Under the pieces are notes generated by a model. That model was given only the letters and a program-made list of their open reading frames with translations, was not told the DNA's origin and did no database searches. Positions 38,710 through 49,555 of a stretch of DNA of 64,000 nucleotides are shown here, in pieces (within the stretch, counting starts at the first letter, position 1; the number at the start of each line of letters is the position of its first letter). Made by a program: the position numbers and the translations under genes. This stretch comes from Cyprinodon diabolis. Lineage: Eukaryota; Chordata; Actinopteri; Cyprinodontiformes; Cyprinodontidae. Where the stretch lies: contig CM060068.1 in assembly GCA_030533445.1 (NCBI GenBank), forward strand, positions 20,750,510 to 20,814,509. The letters are read 5' to 3'.

Positions 38710-40630
38710 TATATATATATATACCACTTTGATTTTTCTAGTTTTATTTAATACATCAACAATTTTTTGTACATATTAAAATGTGTAAGAAGCACCTATA
38801 TTTAGCTGATATATAGCAATGTCACAGTTTCCTGGGAGCAATAAAGATATGCCTGTCAGCGGGGGATTAGGAGGGGACTTGGCCTCAATAGGGCTCCCTC
38901 AGAGAAAAGCAGGTTCTCCAATGTTAATTTCTCAAGGTGAAGAAGAGCCTCTGCAATGTTCCTGCTTTGAAGGTGGACTTAAAATACAATAACAAGAGCC
39001 CCGCTGTATAGGACACACTGATTCAATAGCAAAGCAAGCTTGCAAAGATCAAGAGGGCCGGAAACTGCAGCGCCCCTGAGGTGTAAAATATAACAAAACC
39101 AAAGAGAAGCATTTCAGAAAAGCAATTTAATTTTACAAATGCACATCTTGGGAATCAAAATATCACCCAACAAAATATAGAAAAAAAAGCTGTAATGCAT
39201 GCTATTTCAAAAAGAACATGTTATTTAAAAACAACTTTGACCATTCATTAATTTTTTTTTTTTGGTAAGGTATGAAAATGGATCCTATCCGATCACCACT
39301 TTAGCTACTTCATAAAACTATGGAAATTAAACAAGTTTAAGTCTTATTTTTATAAATTTAATGGCTAAATGTTGGCACAGTGATTTATATTCCCAGTAAA
39401 GGGATTGTAAAACCTGTTGACAACTGTATTTTTCAGCTGGAAGGCAGTTTCCCAGCAAAAAAATCACAAGATTAGAAAGACAACTAAAAGAGCAGTCTGG
39501 GCAATTATCGCAGACATGATGCACTGCCTCTGATGCTTGCGTATTTTCTTATATTTACAGTATCAACTAAATTCTTGAAAATTTTGACTTTGTGAGATAA
39601 TTTAAAAGAGAATAGAGTTGTTTATTGCATTATACATTGGATTTGGACAAACAGAAACTACAGCGCATCAGAAAACGACAGTGTGGTTAGAGCCTTCTTT
39701 GCTTGATGGAAAAAATATATACATCAAGAAAATAAACAAGACTACTCATAACCCCTTTCACACTTTCAAGTCAAAAACAAAAGACACAGAAATGGAATTT
39801 AAGTGGTAAACTGATAAAAAAAAATGTCTAATGACCTTAAACGGAAGGGGAAAAAAATCATGTTTTTGAGAATTTTTACAAATCTGAGATGTTTGTTGTG
39901 CAGTGGTATCCACACCATCTCAGTCAGTAGCAATTAAAAGCAAACTTCTCTGTAGTTATATCGACAACTCCTTTGGGTCATGTTTCTACCACCTATTAAG
40001 ATTTTAAAATACTAAAGCTCAGGCAGATTTGCATGGAGACATTCTGTAAACATAAACTCTTGCTAGAAATGCATTTTTTTTGTCAGGTTTTCATCTGTTG
40101 TTGTATTTATCTTTATCTTTATGTTTAGTTACTGTAGTCTTAATATCCCTGCTGAAGAGAGTAATCCTCAGAGTCTGATGCTTCATCCTTGCTGTGCCAA
40201 AGTGAGTAAGGCATGTTTAGAGATATCTTTTGGTTTCTCTTCATAGGAGGCATTTTGCTAGAATAACAAACATTTCCATTTTGTTTTGATCTAAACACCC
40301 TCTTCAAGGTTTAGTCTAATGTGTTTCCCAAATGCGTTGTGGTAAGGTACAATCTGGACATAAGTTTATTTTTAACAGTAACTTTCTTCTTGCTGTTCTT
40401 CCATAAAAGCTACATTTGTAGATTGTATATTGAGTGGTTGTAGTGTTAAATATTTTTTCATTAAGTTATGGATCTGTACATCTGTTTTGCTGTTACTGAG
40501 GCTTGCTATGACCAGCCTAAAAAAGCCTGCCTTTTTAGGTTGCTTTACAATATAACCCTGCCTAACCTCGGCATAACTTTATGCTTGACATTTCTGCTCT
40601 GTTCTTTGGTTTTTAATATTTTGTAAACCT
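38710..40630. other. Gene-free intergenic DNA
   Basis: A GC-richer block at 38820-39080 (CTGTCAGCGGGGGATTAGGA) is a candidate noncoding element. The rest is AT-rich with no gene. Confidence 0.5.
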
Positions 40631-40634
40631 TTAA

Positions 40635-41116
40635 AGCTACAGTGTGTAACTTTTAGCGACATCTAGCGGTCACACTGCAGACTGCAGCAACATGAACATC
40701 TCCCCCCGACCGCTTCTCCCCCCCAACAGTACGGCGAGCGTTACGGGACAAAATGTCTTCCACGACGTCCGCATCACCTTCCTTCTCAAGTGATGAGTTT
40801 TGTTTACATAGATAATTTTACAGATAGTATTTCATTAGTCTGTGTAGGGTATAGATTTCATGTAGACTTAAGATAATAAATATACCCGTAATTTTTTCTA
40901 CATCGTTGTGACGTTTTGGCGATCTCGCAATCGCTAGTTTATTGTCTGCCTCTATGGCTGTGAGACCCGCTCCTATGTAATTATAAATAACGAATTCTAA
41001 GGCAACGCAAATATTAAGGTTAAAAGGCTGAGCTCGTAGATGATGATAAATAACATAGTTATGTATAATATATTACATTTCTGACTGTATATCCCTGTAA
41101 TTATTACACACTGTAG
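40635..41116. mobile_element. TTAA-flanked MITE (482 bp)
   Basis: Inverted ends AGCTACAGTGTGTAA and TTACACACTGTAGCT abut TTAA on each side (40631-40634, 41117-41120), the target of piggyBac and Kolobok transposons. A GACATCTAGCGGTC motif follows the left end. Noncoding inside. Superfamily inferred from TTAA only. Confidence 0.8.
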
Positions 41117-41120
41117 CTTT

Positions 41121-44100
41121 AAAGCCTCCACGGAATAGCTGGATTTATACTAAGACTAAATAATATGAAGGAAGGCTCTTTACTAATGGCACTGGATTTT
41201 ATTTTGGAAATCTAGAGTAAAGGGGGTTGCATACAGTAGCAGCCATTCAAAATGGTCCTTCCTAGTCAAACACCAGCTGAATGGCTGCCTACTCCCCTGT
41301 AACTCCAAGCAAAATCTCCTCCAGCTTCCAGCCACAGGCCTACTCCTGGGCGTTGATATTTTTAAACACTGACGCCACCCTTTCACTGAATTACAGGGTC
41401 TGACCAGGAGATGACAGTTTTCTTTATATCTTAATGTACCAAATTATGACAGAAAGAATATTTTAGTACAAAGATTGATGTTTTAAAAAGAATTGCAGGG
41501 GACCAGCCAAGGAAAGTGGGGAAATTTTGAATGGCTACTACTGTACACATCCACACCACACATTACGGATTGAAATTTTTTAAAACATTTAAAAAAAAAT
41601 TGCATCATTTTCCTTCTATTTCACAATGTTGAGTTTTTAAGGATTTGAAAACTCTTCAATTATATTGAGTCGGACTCTCTAAATGATTTTGATCTGTAAC
41701 TAATGAAAACATTTGTTCTACTGTGTTTGGTTTGGGTAAAAGCCATGATCATCCCTGTCAATATAATGGAGAAGGAAAAAAGCAAACTTGTCACAATACA
41801 GCCCTATAAACAGCATATTTATAATTAGTAAATAAACAATGTGCAAGAGTTTACAAGTTTGATGCATGATATTCATTTGTGTTTTTTGTGCAAACTGTTT
41901 TTTTCCATACCATAAGAAAACTAAACAGTTATTCATATTTTTTTGAGAAAATTGCTTCTGGCTTTTCAAGATCGTCAAGGGATTTTTTTTCTTTTACTAA
42001 AAACAAGTTATAATACACCAGCCTTCACCATGCTGTATTTCCCAACAAAAACCTTTGTCATTTCCTTGTGGACTTTAACCCACGTCTAAATAATTCCTCT
42101 CTGTGAAACACAAGCACAGCAAACAGCAAGGTCTTCACTTCACTAGAGATATTCAGACAATGGCCGAGGAAAGGGCAAAGATAATTTCATACACACAAGG
42201 GGAATACAACAAGAGGGGCATTTAAGAACAGTGCAAAGTGGACGGCTCTCAAGAACAGAACCCGAAGTCATAAGAGTCCAAGTGCAGGCAGGAGAAAATT
42301 CTTTACGGTGCGCTGGTGTGAGGTGTTACATACCCTGCTGGTTGTCCATGTGGGCCAAGATAGAGCGGAGACAAGATTTCTTTACTGGGAGAGATGGTGT
42401 ATCCACAGGCCGTTTGAGCTGGATGAATTCATTAAAGGAAGCGCAGTCTCTCCCAGCTGCCATCTCTCCCCCTGCAGCCAGACTCCGATCAATGGCAGGA
42501 ATACATCCAAAACAACATTTAGCACAAGACCTCGGAAGCAGGGGTGCATTTAAGACTTCTCTGTGTGCGCATATCTCCCCCGGATGAGAGAACTGTTTCA
42601 AAATATGTGCTTGAAGTGGAGCAGGGCAGGTATGGGGCAATGTGTTTATATCACAACCGAGAAGATTGACAAGATATCCTTTTCCATTTTCTCTTGTGTG
42701 GGGAGTGTGTATCCATGAACATTTACTTTAATCTGTGGGGCCCTCAGAAGCATTCTGCACAGATTTCTTCACATTTTCTACTGTACTACTGTAGCAGCTA
42801 ACATTGTCCTGCCATTCATTAGTGTAGAAGTTACTATTTTGAAATGGCTTCTGCGACACAGATCTACTTTGCTTTAATAAGCTATTTCTTGGTTTATTCT
42901 AGAATGACAGAAATCATTCTGGAGTTTATGACACTTAAAGCCCATATGTTTATATTAGCTATCTTTTCATCTCTCTGAGGAAATTTTAATAAGACTACAT
43001 GAAATATTAATGTTTTAGTAGCCATTATAGTTTCAAAAAAGGTAAATGTCTCTGGTTCCATCTAGTGGATAAAGGTAAAGGTAGCATTTGCAGTTGAATA
43101 GTAGAAGAGACTTGTTTAGCTTTATATTAAACAGAGAACAATAAGGTGATTTTATATAAATGTAAAAACTAATCACAGCAACTATTACTATGCTTATTTA
43201 ATGTAGTAATGTTGTAAATATCAGGTTATTTGTAAGGTCTTCAATTGTCCACATATGTAAGGAGTTAGCCTTTAAAATGAATAATGAGTAAAGAGAAATG
43301 TTAAAAATATCCCAATTTTTTTCTTCCACCAATTAAACAGAAAGAAGGAATGTCTGTAAATATGCCAAGTTTATTAATAAAATTATATGCTTTCTCTTTG
43401 TGCTGCCTTATCATAAACTTATTGTAGCATCTGACCCTTCTATTTTTGACTTGAGTGATCTTACGGGGAATCTTACAGGTCGGATAAAAATGACTGACAT
43501 GTGAAGCTTAATGGATTTTTAAAATGTTGTTGCACTTAAAAAAAAAGCAAGAAAAACTAAAATATTGGTAGCAAAGTATACAAACTGCAGAGAAGCAGAG
43601 AATCTGTATTCTCAGATTTTTCCTAAATTACCGTAACCTATGAGGCTAAAAGGGGTGCAATAACCTTATATCACACTGAAAGTTTGAGGAAAATTTCCCT
43701 GTTTCATGATTTGTGATTTTAGCAAAAACCTCATTAAAATATCTTAAAATCAGAGTCTGAAGAAGAATGGAATTTTAGAGAAAAATGTGTTGGAACCAAG
43801 ATCTGAAGCAGTTAATTAAGATCTAACAATTTATTCAGTCTAGCCTTTTTAATCTTTCAAAATAAAATTGAATAGAAATGTTTATTCTCTCTTTTAAATA
43901 TATTGTTACTTCCTAAAAATTAATGTTTCCCCCATAACATCTTGAACACAGATTTTTCAGGAAAAGCAAATTTTGTAGAATGACATAATGCTCTGTATGG
44001 GCAACACTAAGTTTTTCATGGTGTTGAAAAAGTATATGTTCTTTTTTTGTAATTGGCAGTAGTAAAATACAGTCAGAAAACAAAAATTAAAAAACAAAAA

Positions 44101-45961
44101 AATAATATGACAAGTAATGAGTTGGTTTAGTCGAAGTTGCTAGCTCGCATTTTCTTAAAAGAATGTATCAGAAGCTAAGTATGGAATCGGTTTATCTATC
44201 ATTACTACATTATAGATTAAAAAAAAACATTTGAGCTTTGTAAAGTTTAATTATTATTATTATTGAGCTAACTTTCTAAGCCAAATTTTGCCCTGCTCAT
44301 TAATTGGAGACCAATACATTCTGTGCTGCTTCCTATTAAGTACCTTTTTTTGTTTAGGTAACTCATAAAACATCACTGAAATGGTAGCCTAGCCAGAAAT
44401 GTAAAACAGAGCGTACCATAATCCTTTTGTGGTTCAGTTTAGTCTCTTGTCAAGCAAAAGTTTAACATATGGCAGAAGATCAAACTCCTGATCTTCCATC
44501 TGTAAGTCAGCTGATCTAACTCTGATCCCCAGCACCCCCCTGCTGTCAACTTATAGGTTCCAATCTTATTTCATGTTATAGTATACAAAGCTGTCGAAGT
44601 ATGTCAGAACACAAATCTTTCACTTAACTTAAAGAGAGGCAGCTATGCAATGTCATGTAATCTTGGTGAAATTGTTAAACAGAACACAATAAAGAGTTTG
44701 CAATATTTTATCAATCTAAAAACCAACCATGTACCTTATAAGGAATGCCACACAATCTTTTAGCCTATTGAAAGATATGAATAAAAAGTCAATTACCTCT
44801 TTGGATTAAGTATGTATATTTCAGATGTTTACACAAACCATTTTGTTATTAAGTAAGTGACACAATGTTTAGTAAAAAAAAACACAGACTTCTATAAGAA
44901 ATTTGACCTAAAATACATTTTAATAATGTAGGTTTATTTAAAAAAGTAAGAATGAATGATACAGTTTTTCCTCAGCAGAGCTTTTAAGACACAATTTAAA
45001 CAAAAAGATAACATATCTGATGATGTGTCTTTAAGGGCTGAGCCAAAGCAGTCATACAACTTCAAGTTACTGCTAAGGATTCATTTTAACATTACTGCTG
45101 ATTCAATTATGATCAAAATCAGTTCCGCCCATTGTCTATATTTTGGCTTGAATCTACAAATTCTAAAAAATACCATGTTGCTCTTGCTCTAAGTGAAGGC
45201 TCTAAATAATTAAAAAAAAAGACGTTTCTTTTAGGAAAACAGTAACTTTTCCCAAGAGGGCAGTTTCTATTAATAAAAACAAATAAATAAATAAAAAATA
45301 CCAGAACAAAAAGATATGACAAGAAAAATAAGGCTGCCTTCATCAAACAGCTGAAGCTGTGTTTTTCAGAATGCTATGATTCCATTTAAGCATGTTTTTT
45401 TGAATAATCACAAATGTATACAGTGCAATATACTAACTACCCCTAACTTTTCACTTTTCCACTTTAAAACCACAAACTTCGATGTTTTATTAGGATTTTT
45501 TGTTATAGCTCAAAACAAAGCAGTGCATAACTTTGTTATTTTGTTTCTGACATCTTGTTCTTTTTTTGCAGATGAAATACTAATAATAGTGGGATGAAAT
45601 AGTACTGGAAGTGACTCAAATTAAAACATACGTAGTTCAGCATATCAGAGGTCATATAAGTGGAAAAAAGGTCCACATCTGTTTGATTTGACTTAACAAT
45701 TGTTCTTTGAAGGCCTCAGAGGTTTTCTTGAAAATATTAGTGAACAAGCAGCATTATAAAGACCAAGTAACAGAGCAAAGAGGTCAGGTATAATGTATAA
45801 TGAGGTTTAAAGCCACATTTAGCTCATAAAATCTCCAAACTTTAAATGTCTAAAATCATTTTAATTCATCATCTGAACCTAGAAATAGTTTATTCAATTC
45901 TAAAGAGTCTATTCTATTCTAGTAGAACAAAACCAACAACACATGGCCATGCATCTATACT
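41121..45961. other. Gene-free intergenic DNA
   Basis: No gene supported. The block 42150-42640 is the only GC-richer stretch. The remainder is AT-rich with a short ATT microsatellite near 44250. Confidence 0.55.
42150..42640. other. Candidate conserved noncoding element
   Basis: 490-base block of near-even composition in AT-rich DNA, with no repeat ends. It has competing open frames of 118, 81 and 104 codons on both strands, none with a recognised domain (AATGGCAGGAATACATCCAA). Conservation untested. Confidence 0.3.
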
Positions 45962-45963
45962 TA

Positions 45964-47575
45964 CAGGTGCTGGTCATAAAATTAGAATATCATGAAAAAG
46001 TAGATTGATTTCAGTAATTCCATTTAAAAAGTGAAACTTGTATATTATATTCATACATTACATACAAACTCATATATTTCAGATGTTTATTTTGTTTAAT
46101 TTTGATGATTACAAATGACAACAAATGAAAATCTCAAATTCATCATATCAGAAAATTAGAATATTACTGAAGACCAATAAAAACAAAGGATTTATAGAAA
46201 TGTTGGCCAACTGAAAAGTATGAACATGAAAAGTATGAGCATGTACAGCACTCAGTATTTAGTTGGGCCTCCTTTGGCCTGTATTACTGCAGCAATGCGG
46301 CGTGGCATGGAGTCGATCAGTCTGTGGCACTGCTCAGGTGTTATGATAGCCCAGGTTGCTCTAATAGTGGCTTTTAGCTCTTCTGAATTGTTGGGTCTGG
46401 TGTATTGCATCTTCTTCTTCACAATACCCCATAGATTTTCTATGGGGTTAAGGTCAGGAGAGTTTGCTGGCCAATTAAGAACAGGGATACCATGGTCCTT
46501 CAACCAGGTACTGGTAGCTTTGGCACTGTGTGCAGGTGCCAAGTCCTGTTGGAAAATGAAATCTGCATCTCCAAAAAGTTGGTCAGCTGCAGGAAGCATG
46601 AAGTGCTCTAAAACTTCCTGGTATGTGGCTGCGTTGACCCTGGACCTCAGAAAACACAATGGACCAACACCAGCAGATGACATGGCACCCCAAACCATCA
46701 CTGACTGTGGAAACTTTACACTGGACTTCAAGCAACGTGGATGAAGTGCCTCTCTTCTTTTCCTCCAGACTCTGGGACCTTGATTTCCAAAGGAAATGCA
46801 AAATTTACTTTCATCAGAGAACATGACTTTGGACCACTCACCAGCAGTCCAGTCCTGTTTCTCTTTAGCCCAGGCAAGACGCTTCTGACGCTGTCTGTGG
46901 TTCAAGAGTGGCTTGACACAAGGAATGCGACAGCAGAAACCCATGTCTTTCATACGTCTGTGTGTGGTGGTTCTTGAAGCACTCACTCCAGCTGCAGTCC
47001 ACTCTTTGTGAATCTCCCCCACATTTTTGAATGGGTTTTGTTTCACAATCCTCTCCAGGGTGCGGTTATCTCTCTTGCTTGTACACTTTTTTCGACCACA
47101 TCTTTTCCTTCCCTTCGCCTCTCTATTAATGTGCTTGGACACTGAGCTCTGTGAACAGCCAGCCTCTTTAGCGATGACCTTTTGTGTCTTGCCCTCCTTG
47201 TGCAAGGTGTCGATGGTCGTCTTTTGGACAACTGTCAAGTCAGCAGTCTTCCCCATGATTGTGTAGCCTATAGAACTAGACTGAAAGACCATTTAAAGGC
47301 TTTTGCAGGTGGTTTGAGTTAATTAGCTGATTAGAGTGTGGCACCAGGGGCCATCAATTTTGAACCTTTTCACAATATTCTAATTTTCTGATATGATGAA
47401 TTTGAGATTTTCATTTGTTGTCATTTGTAATCATCAAAATTAAACAAAATAAACATCTGAAATATATGAGTTTGTATGTAATGTATGAATATAATATACA
47501 AGTTTCACTTTTTAAATGGAATTACTGAAATCAATCTACTTTTTCATGATATTCTAATTTTATGACCAGCACCTG
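45964..47575 (-). mobile_element. Tc1/mariner element, complete, 202-bp inverted repeats
   Basis: Termini CAGGTGCTGGTCATAAAATT and its inverse are flanked by TA on both sides. The inverted repeats (45964-46165 and 47374-47575) appear identical by eye, the long IR type seen in several fish Tc1 lineages. Between them is one intact transposase frame. Matching repeats, an intact frame and clean TA ends suggest recent insertion. It lies about 1.8 kb beyond the grb14 stop. Confidence 0.95.
46252..47256 (-). CDS. Tc1-like transposase, DD34E, intact (334 aa)
   Basis: Cuts and inserts the surrounding element at TA. The start was chosen at MGKTADLT (47256), the usual family start; an upstream in-frame Met at 47292 would add 12 residues. 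An N-terminal helix-turn-helix (about 12-45, SQSSVSKHI) leads to a basic GRKK stretch. The catalytic triad is D148 (FSDESKF), D238 (QQDLAPAH) and E273 ([11 protein letters not shown]), with 34 residues between the last two. It ends AKGGPTKY, as fish Tc1 transposases do, at the normal length of about 340. There is no frameshift or internal stop. Nuclear entry and DNA binding are inferred from the family. Confidence 0.95.
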   Translation of the reverse strand: MGKTADLTVVQKTTIDTLHKEGKTQKVIAKEAGCSQSSVSKHINREAKGRKRCGRKKCTSKRDNRTLERIVKQNPFKNVGEIHKEWTAAGVSASRTTTHRRMKDMGFCCRIPCVKPLLNHRQRQKRLAWAKEKQDWTAGEWSKVMFSDESKFCISFGNQGPRVWRKRREALHPRCLKSSVKFPQSVMVWGAMSSAGVGPLCFLRSRVNAATYQEVLEHFMLPAADQLFGDADFIFQQDLAPAHSAKATSTWLKDHGIPVLNWPANSPDLNPIENLWGIVKKKMQYTRPNNSEELKATIRATWAIITPEQCHRLIDSMPRRIAAVIQAKGGPTKY

Positions 47576-47577
47576 TA

Positions 47578-49054
47578 TAGGCCAGCTAAGAAGTGCACTA
47601 ATCAGAAAGGCAGCTGGATAACCCAAAGCAACTTTGGAAGAGCAGCAGAGATCATAGCTTAGGCGGGAGGAACCGAAGACGGGACAACTAATTGTCATGT
47701 TTTCCTCAAATGTCCCATTAACAGTCCACCAATTTGTGCATTCCATAAATTGGCATAAGGAAAGCCATAAACAGTCCTACATGCAGGCATAGGAAGGGAC
47801 ACAGCAAATTTTCGAAGATGATGTACTAAAGTTATTTTTGGTCTACATAGATAACACTATGTTTGGCAGAAACTTAACATTGCACTAATAGCAGCATTTA
47901 CAGACAATTTCATACTAAAAACTCATAAGTGACTTGAGACTAGAGCAATTTAACTTCCAGTAGCAGAATGACCCTGAATCTCCTGCCACAAGTACAATGG
48001 AATCATTAAGATCGAAACATATTAATCCTTCCATTGTCAATCACAATGGGAAAAGATTTTAATCTTTAAAGTCTTGTGGAAACTTCTTCCCAGATGCTCA
48101 CAGCTGTAGTTACAAAGGGATGAATATACTTGCAAACCACAACTATAGGACCACAGATTCTTCCTCTTACTCTTACTCTTCATAGTCTTGATAGCTTATG
48201 TTGGTCTACCGCGAAAAAAAGTCATTGTACAATACATAGAAGTTTGTGGTTGTAAAGTTTCACCGAGTGTCAGTGTTCTTGCATTGTATGTATCCCAAAC
48301 AGCCTTTTGGGATATTCACACCTGGCATATTTGGTATGTTTAAACAGACCAGAGTTCATGTCCCCGATTAGTATAAACCTTTTGTGCAGGTGTGACTAGA
48401 CTCATCAACACCCTGATTAGGACCATATAACCAGTCTAAGATTCCCTTTTGGAGGAGGTATCAGTTTGTTTTCCAAAGTGTACCATGCAGTTAATTTTTG
48501 GTGAGAAAACAATCCTCAATCTACCCAAACTACAGGAGAAATGTCTTTTTGCCCTTAGTGAGACTCTGTAGCTAGACCTGAAGCAGTAGTAAATGTTAGA
48601 CAAAAGTCAAGCCTGATCATCTTTTGCTTTGCTAAACTGTTACCAGCATTACATGGGTTAGGAGATGCAAATTCCTTATTCTCAATTGGCTTGCAGAACG
48701 CATCCAGCAAAGCTGTTCCAAAATTAGAAACTGAACATTGCACAATATGTGTTAAATAAGTTTTACTTGACACTGATTTTTTAACTCAAGTAACAGCATA
48801 ATTATGCAACAGAGAATGAAGCTGACACAACTTTAAAGATAGCTATCCTCAATTTCTGGGTATGTGCTCTGTCTCCCTCTATTCAGTGCTGTTGAAATGA
48901 AGCAATGGTTGTCACACAATTGGCTTTGTTTTTTAAGAAATAGCAGATTTGAACAAAATGGAAATTTTGAAAGACAAACACCACAAATAATAATAAAAAA
49001 AAGAAGTCTGCTTATGGTCCAAACCAAACAAGCAGACCAAAAACCTTTCCCGGT
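47578..49054. other. Gene-free 3' flank of grb14
   Basis: No gene. Contains an inverted pair of SOX-like words at 48031-48049. An unusually long grb14 3' UTR could extend into this stretch. Confidence 0.5.
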
Positions 49055-49060
49055 TTTAAT
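49055..49060 (-). promoter_or_regulatory. candidate grb14 polyadenylation signal (ATTAAA)
   Basis: Minus-strand ATTAAA about 350 bases after the stop, followed by a GT-rich run around 49005-49035 that could be the downstream element. There is no AATAAA between this point and the stop. Without transcript data this is only a candidate for a short 3' UTR. Confidence 0.3.
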
Positions 49061-49408
49061 ATATCAGTTAAAGTGTGTAGTTTCCCTCCCTGATATTGTA
49101 AAATGAAACAATTTAACTCTTAAGCACTGTATATGCTAAGCCTCAATAAGCAAAAAAGCAATAAGTCATGGTTACAGTCTGTGAAACAGGTTTCCCAAAA
49201 TGTAGAAAATGTGACGGAGCCAGAAAACAATCTTTTTTGCAAACTGAACGTTCTAAAAGTTGGAGTTTTTCTAAAAGTGAAAAAGAAAGATGGTAAATGT
49301 TCCACTTTGTGAAAACTACAAAGTTCTTCTTCTGAAAGGCACAAGATAGAAAAGGGTGTTGAACAAAACCCAGAGTGAGCGGTGCGTGGGGGTCTCTTGG
49401 GGCCCATT

Positions 49409-49555
49409 TCACAGGCTGATCCGGGTACAGTGGTGCTTTAGTCTGCAGGGGAGGATCCCACGGTTTAACTGGTAAAACTCCACTAACTGGATCAAGTCAG
49501 TAAATCGTGTGTGACCATCATCCAAAGTGTAGAACAGCTCACCGTCATCCTCCAC
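49409..49555 (-). CDS. grb14: grb14 terminal coding exon: C-terminal SH2 and stop
   Basis: 48 codons and TGA after a CTTAAG acceptor. Encodes [20 protein letters not shown] then [20 protein letters not shown] and HHCTRISL. It completes the SH2 domain, ending at the usual family C terminus. Confidence 0.94.
   Translation of the reverse strand: MEDDGELFYTLDDGHTRFTDLIQLVEFYQLNRGILPCRLKHHCTRISL

Noticed and set aside
42231..42640. Competing frames of 118, 81 and 104 codons on both strands
   Set aside because: No domain, no splice context and no single dominant frame; kept only as a candidate noncoding block.
46220..46744. 174-codon plus frame
   Set aside because: Antisense to the intact Tc1 transposase.
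49120..49408. Two overlapping minus frames of 95 and 89 codons just after the grb14 stop
   Set aside because: They lie in the likely 3' UTR; the grb14 frame ends cleanly at 49409 at the usual family C terminus.
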